Positions 24,070 through 37,747 of a stretch of 64,000 bases of DNA are shown one piece after another. The stretch's first letter is position 1, and each line of letters opens with the position of its first letter. The stretch lies in the NCBI GenBank assembly GCA_034096865.1, contig JAWQFJ010001318.1:215001-279000 (forward strand), given 5' to 3'. The notes under the pieces were generated by a model. That model worked only from the letters and a program-made list of their open reading frames with translations. It was not told where the DNA came from and did no database searches. The translations under genes and the position numbers were made by a program. This DNA comes from Theodoxus fluviatilis (taxonomy: Eukaryota > Mollusca > Gastropoda > Cycloneritida > Neritidae).

Positions 24070-24215
24070 CGATTCGTAAGAGGTAAATGAGCTGGGGAAA
24101 TCGCGAGTTTCCTTGCTCGTGTTCTAACCAGTTCTAACCAGTTCTGGTGATTTGAATGATTTGTGACCTTGCAAAGCCTACAAAGGCCGCATAACTCCCC
24201 ACCCATTTATCCATC
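24045..24215 (-). repeat. Dispersed SINE-like repeat, copy 3
   Basis: Follows the 46-bp array without a break: accgcgtctccctactcgattcgtaag and then ttgcaaagcctacaaaggcc, gcataactcc and acccatttatcc. It has a local duplication, ctaaccagtt twice, at 24124-24143. Confidence 0.65.
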
Positions 24216-24475
24216 GTCTTTTCTAATGAAAGTCTCTAGATATGCACACGTGCCAAGGATAATCTTTAATAATACATCTAGAAGTGAGTAATTCATTCGG
24301 AGCTGCTGAGCTTTGCATACTTTAAAATAGATTCTATAAAATTGAGAAAGGAAGCCTCCACTGATGAACAGTGACGGCCTGTTGACGATTGTCTCAGTAG
24401 CAATCGCCTCGATGTTTTACACCGAACTCTTTGTTTCCTGAACTAATGTTTTACTGCTTTTCTCTATCATCTTCA

Positions 24476-24524
24476 CACACGCACGCACGCAGACACGCAC
24501 AAGCGCGTGCGCACACACAAACAC

Positions 24525-24560
<36 letters not shown>

Positions 24561-24600
24561 CTCCACACGCATCTCCACACGCATACACATACACACTCCT
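24476..24600. repeat. (CA)n with CGCA and TCTCCA variants
   Basis: CA-rich run with cacgcacgcag and catctccacacg repeats. Confidence 0.9.
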
Positions 24601-24662
24601 CACGGGAGTGCTTGTTGGGTCTGGCTGAAGGGTACCTACGGGGCCACGTACGGCAGCCTTGT

Positions 24663-24698
24663 GTAACCAGGTTTGTTGTTGCCGTCAAACCTGGTTAC
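24663..24698. repeat. 13-bp perfect inverted repeat
   Basis: GTAACCAGGTTTG (24663-24675) and CAAACCTGGTTAC (24686-24698) with a 10-base loop lie in otherwise unique sequence. Confidence 0.85.
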
Positions 24699-25017
24699 CA
24701 CTTCTTGAGAAAGGAGCTGCTCTCTTCGGTGGAAGCAATCGCATTACCGGGACGGCTGCTGGCCTTGCCTCCCTCCAGGAAACCGCTGTGCGGTACTGGT
24801 GGCGTGAAGGCGACTCTCATGGCGTGTGGCGCCTTTGGGGACGGGAGTGGCAGGTGCGGCCAGCCTTTAATTCAATGGCGCTTCACCCAGATGTAACCTC
24901 TCCCTGCGGAATGTCTGAAGTAGGCGTGCTTTGTCACGGAAGGTTGATTGTTTTTCATACTTTTTAAAATGTATTTTTAGTCGTATAGGTTTGATGTGTG
25001 TCTCGTGGGATAATATG

Positions 25018-27228
<2,211 letters not shown>

Positions 27229-27229
27229 A

Positions 27230-27264
<35 letters not shown>

Positions 27265-27274
27265 AAAAAAGAAG

Positions 27275-27323
<49 letters not shown>

Positions 27324-27331
27324 AAAAAAAA

Positions 27332-27375
<44 letters not shown>
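27229..27375. repeat. Poly-A tract of about 145 bases
   Basis: Almost pure A with a few T and G. It may be a retroposon tail, but no retroposed gene was seen on its 5' side. Such length is prone to assembly error. Confidence 0.9.
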
Positions 27376-27377
<2 letters not shown>

Positions 27378-28546
27378 TATGGAAACATTTGGGAAAGGCT
27401 CTTTTGCTGTTGTAGCGTCGACCATTGTCCTGGGAAGTGGACGTAGATTGCAAAACCAAACTAGTATTAAGGATGTTGTGTTGATGCTGCCGATTGTTAG
27501 TGATTCAGCATGATCTAGAGATTTTACGCTTGAAATTGCGACTTCTGGGGAAAAGAGAATATTAATAAAACAATTCTTAGGGCATTCAATTGCATATTTT
27601 TTAGCATTGCATTTTTGGATTGAATGGATTTTTTTTTTGTTATTTTTTTTCTTTTCCTTTCTTTTTTTTCTTTCTTTACTTTTATCTTTACATTTTTTTT
27701 TTAATTCTTTTTTTTTTTTTTTTATTTTTTTTTTTTCGGTGGGCTGGCTACCCCTTCTTCCGTTTAGCTCTTTATACTTTGTGTCTTGTTTTACCAGTTT
27801 TTATGCAGGAGCGGCATACATACCTTGATTAACGCGGCATGGATTAAGGAGGTGGGTGAGAGCAGGCATAGTGATGGCAGGGATAACTTTGTTTTTAATG
27901 AAAATGTATTGCCAGCTTTTTATCCTTTGGATACTTTGTTTTGAGGTCTTTTATTTAAAGAGAAAATCAGTTATTGCCATTTCGCAAAGCTATTTCAAAC
28001 AGCTCTTGACCCTCTTCCCCTTGAGATTCTGTGCAAACCTGTTTGGGAACTGCCCAAGGTAAAACTGTAGCCTCGTGTTTCTCCGTTTTTGTCTGTTTAC
28101 ATAGGAAGTTGCTGCCACTTACAAATCAAAGTTTGTGCTGCTTTCTCACCTCTCAAATACAGACTATGATGCTTCTGTCATTAACTAAGAGTTGCTATCA
28201 CCCTGGTTACCACAAACTTGGTGCTAAAGTGTATTCCTAAAATTCACTCATAACTGTGTTGCATTCAAGATCACATACAGACTAATGAATAAAACTGATG
28301 TAAAAATACTTTGTGTTTTGTAATTTTTGTTAGGAAAAGAATTTCTCAATGTATCCAGGTAGGAATGGGAGCATGTAGCTTTGTGACACTAGTCTCAGCA
28401 CTGCAAGAGACAGGTGATATTACTTCACATTCTACCATCTTCCTAGCTTTTGGGGGGAGTGAGGTGGGGGGGTAGTCAACAACATTCCTCCAGGAACTGC
28501 TTAATGCCCCCTTAATCAGCTGGAACCTCTGGCTGCTGGGCGTTTG
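27376..28546. other. AT-rich intronic stretch with a T-rich block
   Basis: 27630-27737 is T-rich (ttttttttttcttt). The rest is unique AT-rich sequence without an exon. Confidence 0.5.
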
Positions 28547-29003
28547 GGGCCTGCTCCAGTAGCTCAGCCTGGGGCCTGCTCCAGTAGCTCAGCCAGGGGC
28601 CTGCTCCAGTAGCTCAGCCAGGGGCCTGCTCCAGTAGCTCAGCCAAGGGCCTGCTCCAGCAGCAAAGCCAGGGGCCTGCTCCAGCAGCAAAGCCAGGGGC
28701 CTGCTCCAGTAGCTCAGCCAGGGACCTGCTCCAGTAGCTCAGCCAGGGGCCTGCTTCAGTAGCTCAGCCAGGGGCCTGCTCCAGCAGCTCAGCCAGGGGC
28801 CTGGTCCAGTAGCTCAGCCAGGGGCCTGGTCCAGCAGCTCAGCCAGGGGCCTGCTCCAGCAGCTCAGCCAGTAGCTCAGCCAGGGGCCTGCTCTCAGCCA
28901 AGGGCCTGCTCCAGTAACTCAGCCAGGGGCCTGCTCCAGTAGCTCAGCTAGGGGCCTGCTCCAGTAGCTCAGCCAGGGGCCTGCTTCAGCAGCTCAGCCA
29001 GGG
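28547..29003. repeat. 25-bp minisatellite, about 18 copies
   Basis: Unit ggggcctgctccagtagctc + agcca, with variants cagcagcaaagcca, ctggtcc and ctgcttc; a few units are shortened near 28870-28900. Confidence 0.93.
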
Positions 29004-29708
29004 GGCGGCCCCAAGCAGCCACAGAGGCTATTTGGTACTAAGGATAGGGGGCAACCCGAACAGTCAAATCATTCATAGCCAACTGTGCATTCAATTCACA
29101 CTGGAAGATTCAGCCCAACCCATGGGGAACAAAAACCTCACCATCAATGGATGGAGTTTAAGGGCCTACCAGCCTTGTAGGCTATATAAGGCCACAACTT
29201 TAAGAAACACCCATCTTTAACAAGGTATTAAAAATCTTCAGGACAGTGAAGTCTCACACAGTTCACCTAACTATTGACATGAAATCCGTTAAATCGAGTC
29301 GCACTGCCCACCAGCCAGTAAAGGCTGTGTAGAACCTTCAAATACGAAAAAGCATAAAGGGCAATAGGGAAAAATTTCACATCTCCATTTCCCTCGTCAC
29401 CAACAAAGCACTTAGGGATAGGTGGATGGAGCCCAAGGGCTCATCAGCCTTGAAGACCATTCAAGGCCACAACATACTTCCACTGAATAAAAATGTGCAA
29501 TTAAAAGATTCCCTCAGATGAGGTCCTCACCACCAAATGAACTTCCAAGAACATTACTACACTACCACTCAAACAGAAAATCATCAACTACCATTCATTC
29601 AACCATTTTTACTAGCAAGACAAACATTGTCATGTCAACATTTAACACATCAAAATAAATCTTGAAAAAGCAAAGAAAAAAATAGCACACAATTTCCAAC
29701 AAGTATTC
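29004..29708. repeat. Non-coding, two pieces of the SINE-like family
   Basis: 29148-29205 (ggatggagtttaagggccta ... gtaggctatataaggccac) and 29422-29476 (ggatggagcccaagggctca ...) match the reverse complement of the tail of the family at 13.6, 16.5 and 24.1 kb. A minus-strand AATAAA ends at 29709. Confidence 0.5.
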
Positions 29709-29714
29709 TTTATT
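29709..29714 (-). terminator. Possible polyadenylation signal of the DUF4773-like gene
   Basis: AATAAA on the minus strand, 2.6 kb past the stop codon at 32281. Nearer variants were not judged better, but a long 3' UTR full of repeats makes this tentative. Confidence 0.25.
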
Positions 29715-29869
29715 GATAATACAGGAAAACATAACTACATTTCCAAGTTGTAAAATGACAATATGAGAAAACTATACATATGGCTCAAATAGTTTCCAAA
29801 TATCATGTCTCTGAATAAGAAATGAATCTGTTAAAAGCATAAACAGTTTCTGAGCTCTTGAAGGCAACA

Positions 29870-30860
29870 TTTGCAGACTTTCGTCAGCAGCACAGACTAC
29901 ACAATCTTGAGAATTCCAAAAGCCAGCAATTGCCAAGACTCATAAGCTGAGCAGACTACACAATCTTGAGAATTCCAAAAGCCAACAATTGCCAGGACTC
30001 ATAAGCTGAGCAGACTATAAGAGCCGGAGTGCTCACATAACAACGCTTGCAAAACTTTTGTGAGTTGAGCAGACTACATGATTTTGAGAACTTACCAAGC
30101 TGACATTTGTGGAGAACTGATAACTCTATAAGCCTTTCAGATCTCATATTATCAACAAAGCCAACATTTGCAAGGGGTTCATCAGCAGTGCACACTACAA
30201 GATCATGAGCTACATATACAAAGCAAATATCTGCTGAGATTCAAAAGCTTTGCACACTACAAGATTTTGAAAGTTACGCTGTGATCTTTTGCAGAGATTC
30301 AGCAGCTGTTCACACTACAAGATCTTGAGATCTACAAAGTGATCTTTCGCAAACATTCAACAACTGTGCTGACGATATGATCCTGAGAGCTGCAAAGTGT
30401 TCTTTCGCAGAGATTCAACAACTATGCTGACGATATGATCCTGAGAGCTGCAAAGTGACCTTTTGCTAAGATTCAACAACTGCACTGACTACAGGATCTT
30501 GAGAGTACAAAGTGATCTTTTGCTAAGATTCAGCTGCTGATTTAGAGTATAAAATCATTAGAGTACTTGAGATTACAAAGCCAACATTTGCCAAATTTCA
30601 ACTGCATTATGCAGACTTCCAGATCTTGAGCTATGAAATGAAGATTTGCAGATTCAACAGCTGAGTAGACCACATGATTATTAGAGTTTAAATAAGAGCT
30701 TACAATACAAAGATAGCATTTGCAAAGTTTGAATAGCAGACTATAACATCTTGAGAGCTATAACTGTATAAGTATAAAGTGAATATTTGCAGAGATTCAA
30801 CAGGTGAGTAGATAACTAGATCATGAGATCTTATATGCATATGAAGCCAACATTTGTAGG
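29870..30860. repeat. Degenerate ~60-bp tandem repeat
   Basis: About 15 diverged units built on agactacaagatcttgaga, then caaag..ga/catttgc and agattcaacagctg. The earliest two units (29895-30010) are near identical. Old array. Confidence 0.8.
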
Positions 30861-30925
30861 GAATAATTGACTCAGGCACAATTCCCATACATGTTCTGAT
30901 TCACCGCTTCAACAAAAATGTTCAT

Positions 30926-30927
<2 letters not shown>

Positions 30928-30981
<54 letters not shown>

Positions 30982-31000
30982 CACACACACACATATATAT
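30928..31000. repeat. (CA)n then (AT)n
   Basis: About 35 CA units and a short atatatat. Confidence 0.95.
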
Positions 31001-31345
31001 ATGCACTCATACACAGTGCCACATCCAGTTTGAACCAGAGTTCAAAAGACAGAGTAAACAACTAGACGTACCTCAAAACAAAAGGGGCTATTTTGTGAAA
31101 AGGAAACTTTTATGGCAGTTGAGCCTTTCAACTGGAAAAAAGCTTAACGAGTTTATTCCACTTATTGATCAAAACATGTGCATTCATCAACACATTTGAA
31201 ATCGTGAATAATAAATAGAGATGCAGGACTGACTGACTACTATGTCAAGATTGACATAAAGCAAATAAAATCGTTTGTTTCCAGTCACCTGATCAACCCT
31301 AAGTTTTGCTGCTGACCCTACATTTCTTTTTGCCACTGCTGGGGA

Positions 31346-31360
31346 CACACACACACACAC

Positions 31361-31408
<48 letters not shown>

Positions 31409-31412
31409 ACCG
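31346..31412. repeat. (CA)n microsatellite
   Basis: CA with tcaca and ataca interruptions. Confidence 0.95.
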
Positions 31413-32280
31413 CCCCTAAACATTTTTCAAACTTCATTAGGATAAAAAAAATACTTCAATAACTTTCATGAGTGTGAAATATTTTCTTAGTGTACAAAAC
31501 ATTGGTATTTAGGGTACAATGTCATTCTTATATGTCGACAAAATGGCAACCTATCTTTGAACTATAAACAAAAAGGTTACTTGAAACCCCCAAAAAACTT
31601 CTTTTTATTGCCTAATCTCATAAGAGTCAACACAATTTCAAAAGTTAATGACTGGGAAATCTGCGATCACCACAGCGTGTGGCACAAGACCAAGCTTCAA
31701 ACAAACAAACATAAAAACAAGAGAACAAACAGACAGCTATTCTTCAGAAAGCGGGGCAGGTAAAGTTCTTAAAGACATTATACAATGAAAAGCTAAGTAT
31801 GTGTTGCTTTTGTTAACAAGGATAACGAGTCATCTGTTTACAACATATAGCATCAACAGCCTTCAATGCTAATATTTCTAAATTATGCAGCATCAAATAG
31901 AACATTGTATAGAACATTTAAGTTCTTGGGACATTTTGTCATGACAACAGATCAAAATAAACGCACTAAACTTTTTTTTCATCACATTCTAATCCTTTAG
32001 TTTCATCCAGCAACATGTAAAAAATATCCATCCAAAAATCCATCTTTAGAAGGCAAACCAACAGAACGCTAGCGCTGTTCACTACATCTCAAATATCTCA
32101 TAAGCTCCTTCAACTATTCACAGAAATCAAAACACGCATCAGGCATCTGCTTATGGATAAGAAGCACCGGTGAACAAACACAGCTGAACTTTAACTTGTC
32201 ACAATTCCTTAGGAAAAAAAAAAGAAAAAAAAAGGAATTTGTTTTTTTACAGGTGCTTTGACATTTGAGGGGAGACAAAA
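31413..32280. other. Probable 3' UTR of the DUF4773-like gene
   Basis: AT-rich sequence directly after the stop codon, with no open frame of note. Confidence 0.4.
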
Positions 32281-32699
32281 TCATTCCTGACCAGACTGAC
32301 CCTCACTTCTGGACATGCGCTGTTTCTCACTCCATGCCTGGAACCCTTTGACAAAACGCTCCATCACCATCCCCTCCACCCCCTGACCAGCCCTGAAAGC
32401 CAGCCCCCCTGCCTGACCCCCTAGCAGCTGCAGGAGGGCGTCTCTCACCTTGGGGTCAAAGGTCAGGTCTTGACCCAAGGTCATTTGGCCCTCCCTGCCT
32501 GCAAGGCTGGACTGAGGGATGGGGAGTTGGAAGCAGCCCAGGTCGATGTTCTGCTCCACGACCTCTGCGACCTTCACCTTGATCTTCAGGCATCCATACA
32601 GTGCCCCTGGCTGCAGAGTGAGGTTGTACAGCTGCACACAGAGCTTGGCCAGGTTTTTCAGGTATGGGATGGCCACACACAGGGCAGGAGGGTTCCGCA
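32281..32699 (-). CDS. Secreted DUF4773-like protein, last coding exon
   Basis: The terminal coding exon, 139 codons plus stop (TGA at 32281-32283), begins VRNPPALCVAIPYLKNLAKL and continues CVQLYNLTLQPGALYGCLKI, a strong match to the DUF4773 core (NPPPICVGVP.LKKLA.ICI..YNL.L....L.GC). It then has a hydrophilic tail of about 75 residues, rich in Gly, Gln and Glu, ending RMSRSEGQSGQE, which looks disordered and is not part of the family core. The acceptor is CCATTTCAG (plus-strand 32700-32708). Copies of the acceptor region recur in the repeats at 32870-33000. A minus-strand AATAAA at 29709-29714 could end a 2.6-kb 3' UTR, but this is not proven. Confidence 0.85.
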
Positions 32700-33225
32700 C
32701 TGAAATGGTGCATCGGCACAGTGAACACATGCAGTGCAAGGATATGTGTTGTTGTTGTTGTTGCATACCTGGGCTAAACACTCCCAGGATCACCCAAGTG
32801 GGTGAGATGATTGCGTGTGTGACTGCTTTTGAACACCCCGCTATATAGGCAGCCAAAGGATATGTGTAAAGGCTTACACTGAAACAGTGCATCGGCAGAG
32901 TTAACACATGCAGTGCAAGGATATGTGTAAAGGCTTACACTGAAACAGTGCATCGGCAGAGTTAACATATGCAGTGCACAGATAAACAGGCTTACAGACT
33001 GCATTATAGGTATGCAGTGAACATGTGCAATATAAGGATAAAAAGGTTTAGTTACAGACAGCATTGAGGCATAAAATGAACCATCGCTTTGCAAGGCAAC
33101 ACAGACTTACAAACAGCCTTATAGGCACCGAGTGAACACATGCAATGCAAATACATGTATATAAAGATCTAGTTAAACACAGCCTTTAGGCATACGGTGA
33201 ACACAAGCTTTGCATTGATATACAT
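32700..33225. repeat. Repeats derived from the DUF4773 exon-4 acceptor
   Basis: The plus-strand block cactgaaa..gtgcatcggcacag..aacacatgcagtgcaagga, whose first bases are the complement of the acceptor TTTCAG|TG, recurs at 32874-32935 and 32936-32980 and in weaker form to 33225. A short gttgttgttgttg lies at 32749-32763. Confidence 0.75.
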
Positions 33226-33239
33226 GTTCACAAAGAGCA

Positions 33240-33965
33240 TTCAAGGCACACAGTGAACATATTCAGAGAGATGACAGTGAAGACAAGAGCTCCAGCAGCA
33301 CAAATGCGCACAATGATCTCTGGTAGTGAAATGACAGACAGACTGAAAGAAACAGTGAACACAAGAGATGCAATAGCACACAAGAAAATAGTGAACACTA
33401 GCAGTGAAATAACAGGCTGAAAATGACAGTGAACACCGGTTCTGTGACAGTGTATAGACACACAAGCAATGAAATGACAGTAAATGCAAGTGGTGAGATG
33501 ACAGTGAACATAAGTAATGAAATGACAGTGAACACAAGTAGTGAAATGACAGTGAACATAAGTAATGTGATGACAATGAACATAAGTATTGCAATGGTGC
33601 AAATGCACACATTGAACACAAGCGGTGAAATAACAGGCTTAAACTTAAAAAGACTTTGAACATAAGTTATAAAATGACAGTGAACATAAGTATTGCAATG
33701 GTGCAAAAGCACACATTGAACACAAACAGTGAAATAACAGGCTTAAAGTGGCCGTTAACACAAGTGATGCCATAGCCCATAGACACACAAGCAATGAAAT
33801 GATGAACATGCTTGAAATGAATGTGAACACCAATATCCTAACAATGCAGATGCACACAGACGACAAAAGCAGTGCAATGACACACAAGCTTAATATGAAG
33901 ACACACAAAAACCAACGTGCTCAAGAGGATGAAGGGAATGCCATGTATAACAAAACAGGCTTAAG
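33240..33965. repeat. Degenerate 18-24-bp repeat (agtgaaatgacagtgaac)
   Basis: Many short units with agtgaaatgacagtgaacac and variants, plus two larger near-copies (33580-33650 and 33670-33745). It resembles the acceptor-derived units next to it and may be an older expansion of them. Confidence 0.75.
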
Positions 33966-34799
33966 TCACTAAAAGTTTTTTTTTACCAACATTTCAAAGC
34001 TGCTAAGTAATGCATGAAATTATGCAGCTTTAAACAAATAAAAAATATGTATTTCATGTGCTATAATCACGCTGCTTTCTCTAAAATGCATCTTACAAAC
34101 TAAATGATTTTGGAGTAGACAAATCTTATGTCAGTTTTGACACTTAAACCTGACTTTCTCGTGTCATGGTTGGTGTAGGTGGAATGGCTCGAGACACCAA
34201 CCGGACAGTTAAAAAAATAAAATAAGGGAAATTCCTTCCTCAGTCACTAATCACATTTAAAGACAAAGACACCACAAACAGAACTCTACACCAAACTACT
34301 GACTCATTACAGATATACATTTATATTCCTTTCAATCCAAAACTCTCATTAATAAAAACTCTTTTAGAATATTATGAACCAAAACCAAAGAAATAACATG
34401 AAAAGGATCAAATTAAGAAACCGACGCAGACTCAAAATAATATAAAGATGTAGAGAGAATAAAACTTTACAACACCGGTGCACCTGGCAAACAGTTACAG
34501 TATCCAATCCCAATTACTTTGATTGCAATTACATTACACTTACAAGGCTCACAAGTCACGCAAGACAACACAAAGATTAGTGACTGATACATGGAAGTAT
34601 CCCGGACAAGCCCCTCATGCAGTCACAGAGGTGTATGTATTGGTTTAGTAGATTGTTCCACCAACTTGACACAGAGCCAATAGATTGCTTCAGTGTCTTC
34701 ACAAGCTAGCAAGTTCCTGTCAGTCATGAGGAAAAGTTTGGTTTGGTAGATTATTCCTTTAACTTGACATAAAGCCATTAAGTAATTTTTAAAAAGGTT
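33966..34799. other. AT-rich intron of the DUF4773-like gene
   Basis: No exon or repeat recognised. Confidence 0.5.
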
Positions 34800-35110
34800 C
34801 AGTCAATAAGGCCACACACACAAAAACACACCAAAAAGGGTCAGTAGGTTAGCCTCAACTTTTTTTCCCTTTCTTTCTTTATTCTTAAGAAGAGGCTGGA
34901 CTGAACATAAGCCACACTTTCACTGAAAACGCTTCTTTAAACTTATATATAAGATTTTCTGAGTACGCAAATGGAAGAGAAGATGGGAAAGCATGCAGTT
35001 TGTTGTTTACTGTTAATATCTTTTCGATCCTTTTTTCCCAATTGTTATATATGATTGAAATAAATGCTTAGGCTCAGCAGGGAAAAAAGGGATTGATTGG
35101 TTTACTGTTA
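34800..35110. mobile_element. Diverged relative of the 14.1-kb MITE-like element
   Basis: Shares an ordered series of short blocks with 14120-14500: gggtcagtaggttagcct, then ggctggactgaacataagcc, tcactgaaaa and aaacttatat. It lacks the long TC run and its ends are eroded. Confidence 0.4.
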
Positions 35111-35379
35111 CCATAACTTAGATTGTGCAAGAACATTCTTGTCAGTCATAAGCAGGAGTCTGGGACTCCAGAAAGGCTTTTCCAGTCCAGTCTGCTGTGT
35201 TTTCAGGTCTTTTTTTGCCTGTCCCGTTTCCTTGTCCCCAACACAGTAAATTACCAGATAACCTAGGCAAGACCGCTGGATTAAGTTAATAGTTATGTAT
35301 CTTTACCACCTACACTATCATTTTTCCAGCTGTAGCAAGTAGATTTTTGTACTAACCAGTGTGGTAACTGATGGTCTTT
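35111..35379. other. Intron, nothing recognised
   Basis: Unique AT-rich sequence between two repeats. Confidence 0.5.
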
Positions 35380-35712
35380 TGTGCCTGTTTGTATGTAGTA
35401 CTAGTCCCTCCAGGTTTACTGGAGGTCCTACAGACTTTATCTGTCTGTCTGTCTGTGTGTCTGTCCCGACTCCACGGCCTATATCTCAAAAACTACTGGA
35501 CGGATTTCCTTGAGATTTTGCACACTGACTGGAAGTTAGGTCCCATTCAATATTATCAAATTTTCAGAATCGAGGTTTGAACAGAAAGTGACTTTTTTAC
35601 ATTTTGGTGTTGCAATGAAAACGATACAACAGACTCCATTTTTCAAAATCTGTGACGTGATCATTTGACGTCGAATAACGTGACGTCATTTGCGAGGAGA
35701 TTTTTGAGAAGG
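35380..35712. mobile_element. Probable dispersed repeat with CTGT run and conserved motif
   Basis: Contains (CTGT)n at 35440-35463, then the stretch around ctcaaaaactactggacgga, a motif I recognise as common in invertebrate interspersed repeats, and ends before the LINE tail. No coding sign was seen. The boundaries are approximate. Confidence 0.4.
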
Positions 35713-35714
35713 GT

Positions 35715-36264
35715 GAATAGAATAGAATAGAATAGAATTCTTCGGCTTGCTTAGGCGTCCAGGGCCTATCGCCGATTCTGGTAGTTCTCTGGCTGTATTT
35801 TTATTGTTCTTATGGATACTAGCTGGTCTTTTACCAGGCCTAGTCTATAACACTTGTGAGATAAAGAAAAAGAGAGAAAAAAAGGCCTAATTGCTGTGCA
35901 TCATCTGCGCCAGTGGTTCCTCCAGCTTGAACATATATCCTTGTAGATGCTTGTCCACTCTGTTCTTGAACGAGTTCAGGCTCGGTGCCTCGACTACGCT
36001 ATTCGGGAGGCTGTTCCACATGTTGATAACTCGCTGGGTGAAGAAATGCTGTCGTAAAGCCGTATTGCATCGGTTTTTCTTGAGCTTGTAGGCGTGACCT
36101 CTTGTGACACTATTGTCATCGCAGGAAAACAGATTCTCTCCAATCTGGTACATGCCGTGCGTATACTTGTACACTTCTATTAGGTCACCTCTAGTTCTTC
36201 TGTAGCACAGACTAGGGAGCCTCATCTTGACAAGTCTTTGTTCATATGTGAATTTGGAGAACAT
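35715..36264 (-). mobile_element. 3' fragment of a second LINE family
   Basis: A minus-strand open frame of 125 codons (stop at 35887) reads FTYEQRLVKMRLPSLCYRRT and RGDLIEVYKYTHG, then QRVINMWNSLPNSVVEAPSL and FKNRVDKHL: the very C-terminal tail of a LINE RT of the type with RR.RGDLIEVYK and R..N.WN.LP...V.A.s...FK. The 3' UTR follows, ending in a TTCTA-type tail (plus strand gaatagaatagaatagaa at 35717-35734). The sequence differs from the copy at 18.8-19.9 kb, so it is another family. Confidence 0.8.
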
Positions 36265-36705
36265 TGGTGAAGGAGAAAGAAAGATTTTTTACGATGCGGG
36301 TCGTTTGTATCCTGGACGTTTTGTACCTAGTCGTTTCGTCTGCAACTCGCACTTACGTTATGGTCGAAGTAGATTGATGTTTACTTCGTCCGCTGAACGC
36401 TGTCAAGACTAATGCTCGAATGAATGAAGTATGATTTCATAATTTTTCCGGATTAATACAAATGTATATCAAATACATCAGTTCAATTTAATCGAGTCAA
36501 TTAATCGAGTACATGTCCACTAGGTGAAAAATGTGTTGAGTGGAACGCAAGTCAGAAAAGTTACACTTGCAGTCTAAACAACAAAATGAATACAGTGTTT
36601 GTATTGAAAAATCAGGTCAATCTTTTCGTCGTTTGGTTCCACGACAAGAGTATGAAATCTTGTTTCCAGCGAGATTAGGAGCTTCTGCAAACAGAGGGTG
36701 AAAAG
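36265..36705. other. Intron, nothing recognised
   Basis: Unique sequence between the LINE fragment and the fold-back element. Confidence 0.5.
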
Positions 36706-36971
36706 GGCAGGATTCTAACGCACTTTAGCCAGGCACTCACGAGCCATGAAAATAGACGCCGACACGTGACCCAGATTCTCGCACTCAGCTGCGCAAAGTT
36801 TGTGCTCTGTGTGATTCGGGTGTAATACTGCCAATAAACGTCGTTAAGCTTAAGATTACACCCGAATCACACGGACCGTTAAGGTGCATGGAGTACAGTA
36901 CCGGTCAAGAGTCACAACAACCACCGACACCGACCATTTCAGCCTTCTTCATGATGCGTTAGAATCCTGCC
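36706..36971. mobile_element. Fold-back (MITE-like) element with nested inverted repeats
   Basis: The outer arms, 17 bases each, are perfect (GGCAGGATTCTAACGCA at 36706-36722; its complement at 36955-36971). The inner arms, 18 bases each, are perfect (GTGTGATTCGGGTGTAAT at 36809-36826; its complement at 36855-36872) around a 28-base loop. Sequence between outer and inner arms is not clearly complementary. No target-site duplication was identified. Confidence 0.6.
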
Positions 36972-37436
36972 GTTGTCGTGGTGAACATGGCTGACAACGG
37001 TCAGAATGATTACTTGCTTGGTTTTTTCCTTGTCAAAACTTGTTATACCGTCAGATTGTTACCACCATCAGATTTTCTGCAACTTTTCGAAGCGAATCTA
37101 GTCTAAAAACCTACCAGTTATGAATCGTGTTAACAGGATTGACTCGTTGCTTGTAGAATGACGGTACTCGGTAGCAGTACCACACACGGTGTGTGCGTGA
37201 ATCACTGAATGAGTACGAATGCACATGTCCGGGTTGAACATCTATAATACACTTCCTCCTCTGTGTGACTGTGTGAGTGTTAATTCAGCGTCTATGACAT
37301 GCCAAAGGAAAGCAAAACATGTCATAATAGGAGCTTCCTGAACCTATCCATCATGTTTAAAATATATGGTTGATTGTTCCTGGGCCGATAGCTTAGAAGT
37401 GGATTTACATGCTTTACAAACACTCCGTCATAGCAA

Positions 37437-37507
37437 TTCTCTAATGGCTCAGCTGGTAGAGCGTTCGACTCTTGGTCATGCATGACCAGGTTTGATTCTG
37501 CGCTGAA
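37437..37507 (+). repeat. tRNA-derived SINE head or tRNA pseudogene
   Basis: Has a clear pol III A box (TGGCTCAGCTGGTAGAGC, 37445-37462) and a B-box-like GGTTTGATTCTG (37489-37500). The D arm (GCTC...GAGC) pairs, but the anticodon and T arms do not, and a T/TC-rich tail follows, so this is not a working tRNA. A second B-box-like GGTTCGAACCC lies at 37600-37610 in a similar context, suggesting another partial copy. Confidence 0.55.
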
Positions 37508-37747
37508 ACTTTTTTTTTCTTCTCTTTTTTCGAGAGGTTGTGGTTTTTTTGTGTTTTTATGTGTGTGTGTGTTTTCCCCCTCTTTTCTTGAGAGGTTGCG
37601 GGTTCGAACCCGATCTTTTTTTAAATGCCAAAACCTGGAGGTTCAGCGCCAGCGGTTTTTATAGTGCTGGAAATGAGAACAATATTTACAAGTGAAAGTC
37701 TCAATCTGACACCTGATGTTTGAAATAGGACCACCAGGGCTGCCTAC

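Noticed and set aside
37437..37507. Functional tRNA gene
   Set aside because: A box and D arm are good, but anticodon and T stems do not pair; treated as SINE head or pseudogene.
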